Below, piece after piece: positions 9,132 through 17,685 of a stretch of 64,000 nucleotides of DNA. The position numbers and the translations under genes are program-made. Origin of the DNA: CAYNNP01 sp964398215 (GTDB taxonomy: Bacteria; Planctomycetota; Planctomycetia; Pirellulales; Pirellulaceae); NCBI GenBank assembly GCA_964398215.1, contig CAYNNP010000004.1, positions 3,803-67,802 on the forward strand, written 5' to 3'. Under the pieces are notes generated by a model that was given only the letters and a program-made list of their open reading frames with translations, had not been told where the DNA came from and made no database searches. Position 1 is the first letter of the stretch. Every line of letters begins with the position of its first letter.

Positions 9132-9264
9132 TTACGTATGTCATCAAACTGAAGCAGACCGCAGACTCGCAAAATATCGAATCTGTCGCAATAGCTTATT
9201 TACAAGCTTGGAGGTCGTTACTTCTACAGAATGCCGGATTTTCGGCCATCTGATCAAAGGCTTG

Positions 9265-10719
9265 CTATTCTCGTTGGCCAGGATCCTGTCCGTTCGCCTT
9301 TGCCTTCAAAGCCTCCAGGAATTCCTTTGTTGCTTTGGGGTCGACTCTGACGTGGTGGTCACGGAGTTTGGGAAAGATACTTTTCTCCGCTGTATCAAGC
9401 CGCAGATGGTCGCCCGCTCGCTTGGGCATGTGGCAATCAATGCAGTTGTCAGCCAGGGACTCGCCCAGCTGCTCGTGCTTGCCGCACTGAGAAACTTGAT
9501 GGCAATTCAAGCAGCGTTTTGAAAACAATTTCATGTCGCCGCGCTCCAAGTGGTGTGGATCGTGGCAGTCAACACAGGTCATTTGCGTTTTCGTAAAGCA
9601 ACCACTTTTCGACAAACGCAACAACTGATTACTGGTATGGACGCTATTGGCCTTGGATTGATCATCGGACACTTGAAAATGCTCTGCCAAGTCGTCTCCC
9701 GGTTTAAAACTGAAGGGCGGAGTGACGTTTGGGTTGACGCCCGAGTGGCACTGGCTGCACACCATCAGTTCGCGTTCGCGAGAAAGTTTTGTTGGCACGA
9801 CAAGGTGCTTCGATTTCTTTTCGTCCGGATTAGCTTTGTGGTAGGCAACGTGTTTAGCGCCAGGGCCATGGCAACGTTCGCACGAAATTCCAAAGATCGC
9901 AGTCTGCGGTGTGTAGTGATTCGGTGGTTCACGAAAATCAATGTACGTCGTGTGGCATTCGACGCATCGCTGCGGAATCGGTCGCGCGTAGGCAGCATCT
10001 CCATCCAAGAAACCGGGACTGTTGATCCAGTCGTCTTCGCTTGTGAGGTACGAAACATTCATTTGGTAGAGGCGTTCGCCGTGCCAATACAAATAGGTCT
10101 GCGCCATCTTGGACGACCCAAACGTGATGTCAAACGGGACTTCGAATCCCCAGTCAAAGAACTCAACTTGCTGGAAGCATTTTCCGTCACGCGTGACCAT
10201 CCGAAAACTAACTTCGTTGCTCGAGGTCTCCATTACATTGGAACCAGCTTCAAACGACCCGCGAACCATTTCCGGCGACGATGGCTGGCTGGTCAGATAG
10301 TGCGAAGTGTTGACAAATGAGTCATGCTTTTTTTGATGACATGATCTGCATTGCGCTGTACCAACGTAGCCAGGGTTGTCGCCGGATTCTTTCAGATCAG
10401 CAGGAGGTTTTTTGGGGAGCGATGCAGGAATGAACGGAACCTCCACACCTACGTTCGGGTATCCTTGCTTGCCAACAAAGAAATAGCCGGTTGGGTCACG
10501 CTCGACAAACAGATCGCGTGGAACCACCCTTCCGACGCCCTCGCTCCACAGCTTGGCATAGTCGAAACTTGGCTCATCCTGTTCAATTTCTTTGTTGGCT
10601 CGCTTCGCCTCTCGTCGCTTGAGACGGTCAATATCATCATCCTGGCCCTGCTTGCTAAACAAAAAGAATGCCGTCAATCCGATCACAAGAACTGCGGCGA
10701 TGCCAACAAATCTCTTCAT
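9265..10719 (-). CDS. Membrane-anchored heptahaem cytochrome c
   Basis: The 484-residue protein has an N-terminal hydrophobic anchor (about residues 4-21) and seven CxxCH haem-attachment motifs in the order CRSCH, CVECH, CERCH, CSQCH, CVDCH, CLNCH and CIDCH. The CERCHGPG motif and the spacing of the middle haems resemble the cytochrome c554/NrfA-like superfamily seen in many planctomycetes. It would be matured in the periplasm by the cytochrome c assembly machinery and transfer electrons there. The N-terminal third before the first haem (to about residue 120) is unlike known cytochromes. No catalytic subunit is adjacent, so its redox partner is unknown. Confidence 0.92.
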   Translation of the reverse strand: MKRFVGIAAVLVIGLTAFFLFSKQGQDDDIDRLKRREAKRANKEIEQDEPSFDYAKLWSEGVGRVVPRDLFVERDPTGYFFVGKQGYPNVGVEVPFIPASLPKKPPADLKESGDNPGYVGTAQCRSCHQKKHDSFVNTSHYLTSQPSSPEMVRGSFEAGSNVMETSSNEVSFRMVTRDGKCFQQVEFFDWGFEVPFDITFGSSKMAQTYLYWHGERLYQMNVSYLTSEDDWINSPGFLDGDAAYARPIPQRCVECHTTYIDFREPPNHYTPQTAIFGISCERCHGPGAKHVAYHKANPDEKKSKHLVVPTKLSRERELMVCSQCHSGVNPNVTPPFSFKPGDDLAEHFQVSDDQSKANSVHTSNQLLRLSKSGCFTKTQMTCVDCHDPHHLERGDMKLFSKRCLNCHQVSQCGKHEQLGESLADNCIDCHMPKRAGDHLRLDTAEKSIFPKLRDHHVRVDPKATKEFLEALKAKANGQDPGQRE

Positions 10720-10912
10720 TTTGCTAATCTAGGGGGGTTGGCGGCCAGGCCGGAGGAAAATTACTGGAATCAATCGGAGAAATTTCTGATAAGTCCCGAT
10801 GGTTACTACATAGACGATTGCAGAGCGGCATGAAATCGCGCATAGTGGGGGGTAAGAGTTCCTGATTGCAGGATTTTTGATTCTAAAAATTTATTTGGTT
10901 GAGCCCAATCCA

Positions 10913-11098
10913 ATGCGTCGCACGTTTGCATTTTTGTTTTTTGTTGTCCTATGCACACCTTGCCTTGTCGGATGCGGCAAAGGCGAAAACTCCGTAGTCA
11001 CCGGAAATGATATGGATAAGATCATAGCCGAAGGAGAGGCACAAGAAGCCGCCGCAAACGAGGCGGCTGCGAAAGAGGGCGAAGGCGAGCCAGGATAA
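10913..11098 (+). CDS. Small lipoprotein
   Basis: From the ATG at 10913 the product is 61 residues: a basic N-terminus, a Phe/Leu-rich hydrophobic run, and the lipobox LVGC, after which the mature part is short, hydrophilic and rich in Ala, Glu and Gly. The frame is also open 12 codons further upstream, but the lipoprotein signal places the start at 10913. Small Glu/Ala-rich lipoproteins of this kind are common in planctomycetes next to DUF1559 genes, as here; they have no known function. It ends 115 bp before the first DUF1559 gene. Confidence 0.75.
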   Translation: MRRTFAFLFFVVLCTPCLVGCGKGENSVVTGNDMDKIIAEGEAQEAAANEAAAKEGEGEPG

Positions 11099-11213
11099 CA
11101 AGCTAGGCGGATTTGTTAGTCGCCGTGACATTTGATTTTATTTTAAAACACACGCGTGGTTGCGCGTTTTTAAATTTTGTTTTGTTTCTTTTTTGTTCTT
11201 TTTGGAGAAATTG

Positions 11214-12428
11214 ATGAGAGCGAATGCTACCCATCGTAGCGGTTTTACCTTGGTAGAATTGCTGGTCGTCATTGCCATCATCGGCATTTTGGTCGGCCTT
11301 TTGCTTCCTGCTGTGCAGGCAGCCCGTGAAGCGGCTCGTCGTATGAGTTGCAGTAACAACTTCAAGCAAATCGGCTTGGCAGTTCACAATTACCACAGTA
11401 CCTACAAACGTTTGCCAACAAACCAATCGGGTACCTGGACAGCTAACAATCGTGATTGTAACTCAAACCGAGTTCTTCACTCTTGGTTGGTTGGACTGAC
11501 ACCATTCGTTGAGCAACAAGCTCTGTGGGAAATGATTTCTAACCCAAGCACGCAAACGACTGATGGAACTACTCCATGTGCTGACGGCGGAATCTGGCCA
11601 GCATTGGGTCCGGATGTTGATCGATTGAACTACGTTCCTTACGCGACAGAAGTTCCTACTTTCCGTTGCCCTAGCGATCCAGAGACCAGCCCAGCTGGTG
11701 GTGGACGTAACAACTACGCTGCTTGCATCGGTGATGCAATTGACCGTGTTGATCATGGTGGATTGAACGAACGTCAGATTCCACAAACCACCCCAACGAA
11801 TATCGGAACTGTTGCTCAAGGTTGGATGGTGACTCGTTCACGTTCTGCTAACCGTGGATTCTTCTGGAACCGTCGACAACTGCGATTCCGCGATATCCAG
11901 GATGGTTTGTCCAACACAATCTGTGCTGGTGAAATGGCATCATGTGCTCGAACTCGTCAGGTCAAAGGCACCATTGTTCGCAACCAAGGTTCAGAAGCCA
12001 TGAAGAGCAATCCTAAGGGAACTGCAGATGCACTGAGAGACCCAGAGCGTCCACAGTTCTTCAGAACTGGCTTGACTTATTTTGAGGATGACTTTGCTCG
12101 TGGAACACGATGGGCCGATGGTCGTCCAACCACCGGTTGTGTCCAAACCATTTTGCCTCCGAATAGCCCTAACCTGCTTGCATCCGGTTCTCTCAGCGAT
12201 CCGATCATGAGTGTAGGTAGCTACCACCAAGGTGGTGCACACATTCTGATGGGTGATGGTGCGGTTATCTTCATGACCGACAGCGTAGAAGCTGGTGACG
12301 GTTTCGCTCGTGCAGTTGAGCGAAGCGGTGGTCCTCTTGGCCCAGGCTCTGCGAGTCCCTACGGACTTTGGGGTGCTCTTGGTACTCGTGGCATGAAAGA
12401 ACAGGTTGAAGAGCAATTGAACCAGTAG
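11214..12428 (+). CDS. DUF1559 prepilin-like protein with H-X9-DG motif, copy 1
   Basis: The 404-residue protein has a class III prepilin leader: a short basic N-terminus, the cleavage/methylation site G-FTLVELLVVIAIIGILVG, then a long hydrophobic helix ending in the DUF1559 signature LLLPAVQAAREAARRMSCSNN. The C-terminal part contains HQGGAHILMGDG, which is His, nine residues, Asp-Gly: the H-X9-DG motif associated with prepilin processing in planctomycetes and related phyla. GGAGA five bases before the ATG at 11214 supports that start over the one 18 codons upstream. These proteins are thought to be exported by a pseudopilus-type system and are highly multiplied in planctomycetes; their role is unknown. 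The same protein is encoded again immediately downstream. Confidence 0.95.
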   Translation: MRANATHRSGFTLVELLVVIAIIGILVGLLLPAVQAAREAARRMSCSNNFKQIGLAVHNYHSTYKRLPTNQSGTWTANNRDCNSNRVLHSWLVGLTPFVEQQALWEMISNPSTQTTDGTTPCADGGIWPALGPDVDRLNYVPYATEVPTFRCPSDPETSPAGGGRNNYAACIGDAIDRVDHGGLNERQIPQTTPTNIGTVAQGWMVTRSRSANRGFFWNRRQLRFRDIQDGLSNTICAGEMASCARTRQVKGTIVRNQGSEAMKSNPKGTADALRDPERPQFFRTGLTYFEDDFARGTRWADGRPTTGCVQTILPPNSPNLLASGSLSDPIMSVGSYHQGGAHILMGDGAVIFMTDSVEAGDGFARAVERSGGPLGPGSASPYGLWGALGTRGMKEQVEEQLNQ

Positions 12429-12450
12429 GTTCCATTATTTGACCAATTTG

Positions 12451-12484
12451 AACCCGCTTGGAATATTCCAAGCGGGTTTTTTTT
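12451..12484 (+). terminator. Terminator of DUF1559 copy 1
   Basis: A perfect 28-base palindrome (arms AACCCGCTTGGAAT and ATTCCAAGCGGGTT, 12451-12478) runs into eight T (12477-12484). It is part of the duplicated unit. Confidence 0.93.
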
Positions 12485-12552
12485 ATGCCTCCCGCGTTAT
12501 GTATTAGACGCAAAATTGTGCCTCAGCCCACTTTATCAGCTAAATCTTTCAT

Positions 12553-12583
12553 ACCCCATCAATAGGGACTCCCTATTGGGGGT
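12553..12583. promoter_or_regulatory. Inverted repeat in the leader of DUF1559 copy 2
   Basis: CAATAGGGA (12560-12568), one central C, and TCCCTATTG (12570-12578) make a perfect 9+9 inverted repeat, extended outside by ACCCC (12553-12557) and GGGGT (12579-12583) with an AT bulge. It lies 78 bases before the second start codon, in the 155 bp that separate the duplicated units, and has no counterpart before copy 1. It could be a protein-binding operator or an RNA hairpin in the leader; no T-run follows. Confidence 0.5.
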
Positions 12584-12660
12584 AAATCTGGGTATGGTTT
12601 TACTACCGCGCAGTTGCGCATTTGAGATTTTTTCTTTTTTGTTCTTTTTTGGAGAAATTG

Positions 12661-13875
12661 ATGAGAGCGAATGCTACCCATCGTAGCGGTTTTACCTTGG
12701 TAGAATTGCTGGTCGTCATTGCCATCATCGGCATTTTGGTCGGCCTTTTGCTTCCTGCTGTGCAGGCAGCCCGTGAAGCGGCTCGTCGTATGAGTTGCAG
12801 TAACAACTTCAAGCAAATCGGCTTGGCAGTTCACAATTACCACAGTACCTACAAACGTTTGCCAACAAACCAATCGGGTACCTGGACAGCTAACAATCGT
12901 GATTGTAACTCAAACCGAGTTCTTCACTCTTGGTTGGTTGGACTGACACCATTCGTTGAGCAACAAGCTCTGTGGGAAATGATTTCTAACCCAAGCACGC
13001 AAACGACTGATGGAACTACTCCATGTGCTGACGGCGGAATCTGGCCAGCATTGGGTCCGGATGTTGATCGATTGAACTACGTTCCTTACGCGACAGAAGT
13101 TCCTACTTTCCGTTGCCCTAGCGATCCAGAGACCAGCCCAGCTGGTGGTGGACGTAACAACTACGCTGCTTGCATCGGTGATGCAATTGACCGTGTTGAT
13201 CATGGTGGATTGAACGAACGTCAGATTCCACAAACCACCCCAACGAATATCGGAACTGTTGCTCAAGGTTGGATGGTGACTCGTTCACGTTCTGCTAACC
13301 GTGGATTCTTCTGGAACCGTCGACAACTGCGATTCCGCGATATCCAGGATGGTTTGTCCAACACAATCTGTGCTGGTGAAATGGCATCATGTGCTCGAAC
13401 TCGTCAGGTCAAAGGCACCATTGTTCGCAACCAAGGTTCAGAAGCCATGAAGAGCAATCCTAAGGGAACTGCAGATGCACTGAGAGACCCAGAGCGTCCA
13501 CAGTTCTTCAGAACTGGCTTGACTTATTTTGAGGATGACTTTGCTCGTGGAACACGATGGGCCGATGGTCGTCCAACCACCGGTTGTGTCCAAACCATTT
13601 TGCCTCCGAATAGCCCTAACCTGCTTGCATCCGGTTCTCTCAGCGATCCGATCATGAGTGTAGGTAGCTACCACCAAGGTGGTGCACACATTCTGATGGG
13701 TGATGGTGCGGTTATCTTCATGACCGACAGCGTAGAAGCTGGTGACGGTTTCGCTCGTGCAGTTGAGCGAAGCGGTGGTCCTCTTGGCCCAGGCTCTGCG
13801 AGTCCCTACGGACTTTGGGGTGCTCTTGGTACTCGTGGCATGAAAGAACAGGTTGAAGAGCAATTGAACCAGTAG
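12661..13875 (+). CDS. DUF1559 prepilin-like protein with H-X9-DG motif, copy 2
   Basis: The 404-residue product is identical to that of the gene at 11214-12428, and so is the DNA. The start ATG at 12661 follows GGAGAAATTG as in copy 1. What differs is the leader: this copy is preceded by 155 bp of its own sequence carrying a strong inverted repeat and different pyrimidine tracts, so the two genes could be expressed under different conditions while giving the same protein. Because synonymous sites have not diverged, the duplication is either recent or kept uniform by gene conversion. Confidence 0.95.
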   Translation: MRANATHRSGFTLVELLVVIAIIGILVGLLLPAVQAAREAARRMSCSNNFKQIGLAVHNYHSTYKRLPTNQSGTWTANNRDCNSNRVLHSWLVGLTPFVEQQALWEMISNPSTQTTDGTTPCADGGIWPALGPDVDRLNYVPYATEVPTFRCPSDPETSPAGGGRNNYAACIGDAIDRVDHGGLNERQIPQTTPTNIGTVAQGWMVTRSRSANRGFFWNRRQLRFRDIQDGLSNTICAGEMASCARTRQVKGTIVRNQGSEAMKSNPKGTADALRDPERPQFFRTGLTYFEDDFARGTRWADGRPTTGCVQTILPPNSPNLLASGSLSDPIMSVGSYHQGGAHILMGDGAVIFMTDSVEAGDGFARAVERSGGPLGPGSASPYGLWGALGTRGMKEQVEEQLNQ

Positions 13876-13897
13876 GTTCCATTATTTGACCAATTTG

Positions 13898-13931
13898 AAC
13901 CCGCTTGGAATATTCCAAGCGGGTTTTTTTT
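13898..13931 (+). terminator. Terminator of DUF1559 copy 2
   Basis: Same 28-base palindrome and eight-T run as the terminator of copy 1. Confidence 0.93.
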
Positions 13932-14049
13932 ATGCCTGGACAGGATCCCATTTGAACTGTTCGGCTTGTCAGTTCGTCTTTACGATGAGCACCCAGCCAA
14001 GTTTCCAAGCCGATGAAGCGGAGGATTCGCCACTTGGCTCACAAACAAC

Positions 14050-15207
14050 TTGCAGGAAACCCTGGTGGAATTGTCGAATTGGATCTGGTGGCTTCTGGGA
14101 GTCACGATTGTGCCACCAGCGCTGATCGCTGCCATTAGCCTTTATCCGGTTCGCAGGTTCGCTGGGAAGTTTGGGCTGGTTGATCGTCCTGGTGGTCACA
14201 GCACCCACACCAATATCACCCCAATGGGCGGTGGAATTGGAATCTGGCTGGGCGTGATGCTCACGTTTTTGCTGGGCACGATTGCCGTGGCAGTTTGCCG
14301 GAATTCACCTGAATTGCAAGAACGACTCCCGGCTGGCATCTTGCCGTACATGGAAGGCATCTGGTCGCGCGCTGGAGAAGTATGGATGTTGCTGGGGGCG
14401 GCAACTGTGTTGTTTGTTTTAGGGATATGCGACGATCGACGCGGCGTCAAAGTTGTCGTGCGCTTGCTGGTTGAATTTGCGGTTGCAGCATTCGTTGTGT
14501 TCTTTCTTGATTTTCGGTTGACCGCCTTCATAGGCAATGAGTTGTTCACGGGTGTGTTGTCGGTGATTTGGATTGTTGCGGTCATCAACTCATTCAATAT
14601 GCTGGACAACATGGACGCGTTAAGCGGTGGTGTTGCGGCGATCATTGCTGCGTCAATGGCTGTGGTGATGCTGCTGACACCAGATCCAGGGACATCGCGA
14701 CCGCAGCTATTTGTGGCGGCGTTGTTGCTGATTGTGTTTGGTGCATTGTTGGGTTTTCTTTGGCACAATCGCCCTCCCGCAATGATCTTTATGGGTGATG
14801 GCGGTAGCTATCTAGTTGGGTTCTTAATCGCCGTTGCAATGTTGCTGGCGACATACGCAGGTTCCGATGCAAACCTTGTGCGCCCGCATGCGGTTTTGGC
14901 GCCACTTTGTGCGATGGCTGTTCCGATGTACGACATGGCAACGGTTCTGTGGATTCGGATTCGAGAGCGACGCAGTCCGTTCAAAGGGGATAAGAGCCAT
15001 TTTTCACATCGCTTGACTGATATGGGGTTAAGTCGAGTCCGTGCTGTTTTGACGATCCACCTAGTTACAGGCACCTGCGGCTTGGCAGCAATTTTGTTGA
15101 CATTGGTTTCCGTCGGCCAAGCTGTGATGGTGATTGGAATTGTGCTTTGCATGTTGTTGCTGGTCGTCATTTTGGAATCAACGGGATGGCGAAAAAAAGA
15201 CCAATAG
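14050..15207 (+). CDS. Undecaprenyl-phosphate sugar-1-phosphate transferase (MraY/WecA family)
   Basis: This is a polytopic membrane protein of about 385 residues in glycosyltransferase family 4. Recognisable family motifs are RPGGHSTHTNITPMGGG after the first membrane helix, the Asp pair in GICDDRRGV, NSFNMLDNMDALSGG, FMGDGGSYLVGF, and HFSHRL in the last cytoplasmic loop (the HxxHR-type motif of WecA/TagO enzymes rather than MraY). It transfers a sugar-1-phosphate from a UDP-sugar to undecaprenyl phosphate, the first step of a lipid-linked glycan. The start is uncertain: the TTG at 14050 is used here, with GTG at 14065 as an alternative and no clear ribosome site for either. It overlaps the next gene by 22 bp, and that gene is O-antigen-ligase-like, so both probably serve one surface polysaccharide pathway. 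Confidence 0.9.
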   Translation: MQETLVELSNWIWWLLGVTIVPPALIAAISLYPVRRFAGKFGLVDRPGGHSTHTNITPMGGGIGIWLGVMLTFLLGTIAVAVCRNSPELQERLPAGILPYMEGIWSRAGEVWMLLGAATVLFVLGICDDRRGVKVVVRLLVEFAVAAFVVFFLDFRLTAFIGNELFTGVLSVIWIVAVINSFNMLDNMDALSGGVAAIIAASMAVVMLLTPDPGTSRPQLFVAALLLIVFGALLGFLWHNRPPAMIFMGDGGSYLVGFLIAVAMLLATYAGSDANLVRPHAVLAPLCAMAVPMYDMATVLWIRIRERRSPFKGDKSHFSHRLTDMGLSRVRAVLTIHLVTGTCGLAAILLTLVSVGQAVMVIGIVLCMLLLVVILESTGWRKKDQ

Positions 15208-17561
15208 CGCGCGGGGCGACAACGACCTCTGGTGATGTGGGTGACAACGAGACACGCGGCAAGTCCGGCGGTTTTTTTGGCTCAGGCAACGCTAGTCCCT
15301 TTCATCCGATTTCGATCGCATCGATGCTGGTCGGAGTGTTGTTTGTCAGTGCTGTGTACTTTCCTGGTGACAGCAACGAGATTGAATTGGGAAAGGGTCT
15401 GTATTTCGCGGGGTGTTGTATCCTGATGTGGATGCTTGTTACGACTCATAGATGGCTTGTAGTCGCGGCGCCGTTTTCAATTCCTGGAGCTGCACAATCC
15501 AGGCAACGGCTTTCCTTCATGATCAATTTGGCATTGGTTGCCCTTGCCGCGTGGATGGTAATTGCAGCATTCATGTCATCACCGCCAGGCAATCTGCGAA
15601 GAGCTACGAACGAAGCCTGGTTCTGGGTTGGCGGATCGATGCTGTTGATTGCCGCCAGAAGTTTGCTTGGGCGAATCGGTGTGGCCCGTGCGGCGATTGT
15701 AATGGTGATCACTTGTTGCACTTATCTGTCGGTACACTCGTTGCACCAACATTTTGTCAGCATGCCAGAGTTGCAATCGCAATACCGCGAGAATCCTGAG
15801 CAGGTATTGAATGCGATTGGCAGCGATGCGGCGCCTGGCTCCGTTGAACGGATGCTTTTCGAGAGTCGACTTTATGATAATGGTTCGCCAGCGACGTTCG
15901 CATTGGCGAATTCGTTGGCTGGCATGCTGTTGATTGGCATTTCGGCTCTTGTCGGGACGCTATGCCTGAGATTCTTGGAATTAGCCAACAGCAAGTGGCG
16001 ACTTGTAGTCATGTTCGGCGTGCTGTTGTTGCTGGTCATCGCGCTCGTGTTTCTACGTAGCCGAAGTGCCTTGCTGGCGATGGTTTGTGCAATTGTCTCC
16101 GCTATCTCATTACGCTTGATTCTACGATCTGACCAAAAAAGCGAAACGCGTGGGAATCTGCGACTGTTGCTGCTATCAGTCTCAGGGGTCATTGGGTTGG
16201 GGCTGGTTGTATCGCTAAGCTTGGCGGCATTTGGCAAGGCCGAATGGTTTGATCAAGCGCCGCAGTCAATCGCTTTTCGCATGCAGTACTGGCGCACAAC
16301 GTTTGCGATGAGCGCTGACCGACCTTTGTTTTCAGCCGGCCCAGGAAACTTTCAATCAATCTATGAACAATATCGCGAGGACAGTGCGATAGAGGATCCT
16401 GCGGAGCCACACAACTTTCTATTCGAGACACTTGGCGCAGGTGGTTTTATAGCTGTTGGGCTGCTTGTGGTATTGATGTATCTATTGTGGCGATACAGTC
16501 GAATGCCAAACGAATCGTCGAACATGGAACAGATTGACGAATCTGATTCGGCAGTCGAATCGGGTTTTGTTTTCTGGGGCGCTGTGGGTGGTTTGTTGGC
16601 TATCTGGCTATTGCAATTTGCTACTGGGCAAAATATTGATCTTGAAGCAACTGTGTTGGCGATCCCGATCGCGTTTGTTGTGCCGCTGCTGATTTGGCCA
16701 ATCTTTCGCTCGTTAGAAATGCGAGAGTTAAAATTTGTGGCAGGTATCGCAATCATGTCGGTCCTGATCCACTTGCTTGCGTCTGGAGGATTCACGATTC
16801 CGGGAGTCGCTTTCAGCCTGTGGATCTGTGTGGCACTGGTGTCAGCAATCGAGTGGCCAGCGCAGGAGAATCGGGAGGCAAAAATATCATCCAGCCCGCC
16901 ATCGATTATGATGATCATTTCACTGGGCCTGCTGTTGTTGGCGCTGCTGAAATGGGTTTCAATCGATCCTGTGCAAAACGCTGAAATTGCGTTGGCGAGA
17001 GCCGAGTACTATGCCGAGCCGGGTCGACAGCAGTTTGGCCGAGCTCAAACAGAAGCCGCAATCGCGGTCGCCTCCGACACATGGTCACCAGTTGCGAGTC
17101 TGTGGCAGTCCGGGCTGATACTTGGAGAGTTGGTCGCTGCGGAGGATTCTGCATCGGCACGCGAACGCCTGCAGAAAAGCTGGGAGCGAGCAGCTAAGCT
17201 TGCCGGACAAGATCCTCCGTTAATGAAGGAAGTTGCCGACCAGCAACTGCTGCTGTTTCAAAGATTCGGGAAACAAGACGATTTGGAGGCAGCAAAAAAC
17301 AGCCTTTCACGCGTACTTCAGTGGAGTCCGACCGATATAAAATCCATCGCTCAAGCCGCGGAAGTCCATCGTCAGCTGGGCGACGAAAAGACGGCCACAG
17401 CAATGGCAGATCGAGCGAGAGAGTTGTCGCAGATCGACGATAACCTTGAGAGATCGCTCGAAAAACAGCTGATTTTGGTCGCCCGATTCTTGGGGAATCA
17501 GTCACGACTACCAAGCCGTGTTACAGCTAGCGAGTTGCTTGCGAACCTTTTTTCGTCGTGA
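15186..17561 (+). CDS. O-antigen ligase/polymerase-like membrane protein with C-terminal TPR-like region
   Basis: From the ATG at 15186 the product is 791 residues. It has a dozen or so hydrophobic segments in the first 570 residues. The segment AGPGNFQSIYEQY, followed by PHNFLFETLGAGGF about 20 residues on, matches the large-loop signature of the Wzy/WaaL O-antigen ligase domain. The last 170 residues are soluble and helical, with repeated Ala/Leu/Glu patterns like tetratricopeptide repeats, a common add-on in planctomycete homologues. It would join or ligate lipid-linked glycans at the outer face of the inner membrane. An upstream frame start at 15147 exists but lies deep in the previous gene. 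The order, initiating transferase then ligase, suggests translational coupling. Confidence 0.87.
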   Translation: MAKKRPIARGATTTSGDVGDNETRGKSGGFFGSGNASPFHPISIASMLVGVLFVSAVYFPGDSNEIELGKGLYFAGCCILMWMLVTTHRWLVVAAPFSIPGAAQSRQRLSFMINLALVALAAWMVIAAFMSSPPGNLRRATNEAWFWVGGSMLLIAARSLLGRIGVARAAIVMVITCCTYLSVHSLHQHFVSMPELQSQYRENPEQVLNAIGSDAAPGSVERMLFESRLYDNGSPATFALANSLAGMLLIGISALVGTLCLRFLELANSKWRLVVMFGVLLLLVIALVFLRSRSALLAMVCAIVSAISLRLILRSDQKSETRGNLRLLLLSVSGVIGLGLVVSLSLAAFGKAEWFDQAPQSIAFRMQYWRTTFAMSADRPLFSAGPGNFQSIYEQYREDSAIEDPAEPHNFLFETLGAGGFIAVGLLVVLMYLLWRYSRMPNESSNMEQIDESDSAVESGFVFWGAVGGLLAIWLLQFATGQNIDLEATVLAIPIAFVVPLLIWPIFRSLEMRELKFVAGIAIMSVLIHLLASGGFTIPGVAFSLWICVALVSAIEWPAQENREAKISSSPPSIMMIISLGLLLLALLKWVSIDPVQNAEIALARAEYYAEPGRQQFGRAQTEAAIAVASDTWSPVASLWQSGLILGELVAAEDSASARERLQKSWERAAKLAGQDPPLMKEVADQQLLLFQRFGKQDDLEAAKNSLSRVLQWSPTDIKSIAQAAEVHRQLGDEKTATAMADRARELSQIDDNLERSLEKQLILVARFLGNQSRLPSRVTASELLANLFSS

Positions 17562-17685
17562 TTCGTAACCAATCGCAGGTCCTGGGCTTAAAAAACCAAT
17601 TCGATGGGATTGGAAATAGACCGCGAAATCGACAAAATATGCGGAGTGGGTTTTCCCAGCAGTTTTACAAATCGGAAATAGATAC

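Larger units (their letters stand above)
11199..12490. repeat. Direct repeat copy 1 (1292 bp, contains a DUF1559 gene and its terminator)
   Basis: This segment is identical to 12646-13937 (offset 1447) in every stretch I compared, from 15 bases before the start codon through the terminator and the following TATGCCT. Just upstream the copies differ first by one T in a T-run and then diverge, although GTTGCGC and pyrimidine tracts are still shared. Confidence 0.93.
12646..13937. repeat. Direct repeat copy 2 (1292 bp)
   Basis: Second copy of 11199-12490. After TATGCCT at 13931-13937 the sequence becomes unrelated to the first copy (GGA against CCC). Confidence 0.93.

Noticed and set aside
9550..10320. 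Long open frame (256 codons) on the plus strand
   Set aside because: It is antisense to the seven-haem cytochrome gene and its translation shows no domain or start signal; the CxxCH motifs on the other strand are decisive.
11160..11213. Upstream extension of the first DUF1559 gene (18 codons)
   Set aside because: The extra residues are Phe-rich from a T-rich leader and would put a second hydrophobic stretch before the prepilin leader; GGAGA before 11214 fits the later start.
11199..13937. Duplicate DUF1559 genes as an assembly error
   Set aside because: Not excluded, but the copies have different upstream sequences and a unique 155-bp spacer with its own inverted repeat, which an artefact would not normally create.
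13886..14125. Short plus-strand frame overlapping the DUF1559 terminator
   Set aside because: It runs through the terminator hairpin of the upstream gene and into the transferase gene in another frame; translation is not protein-like.
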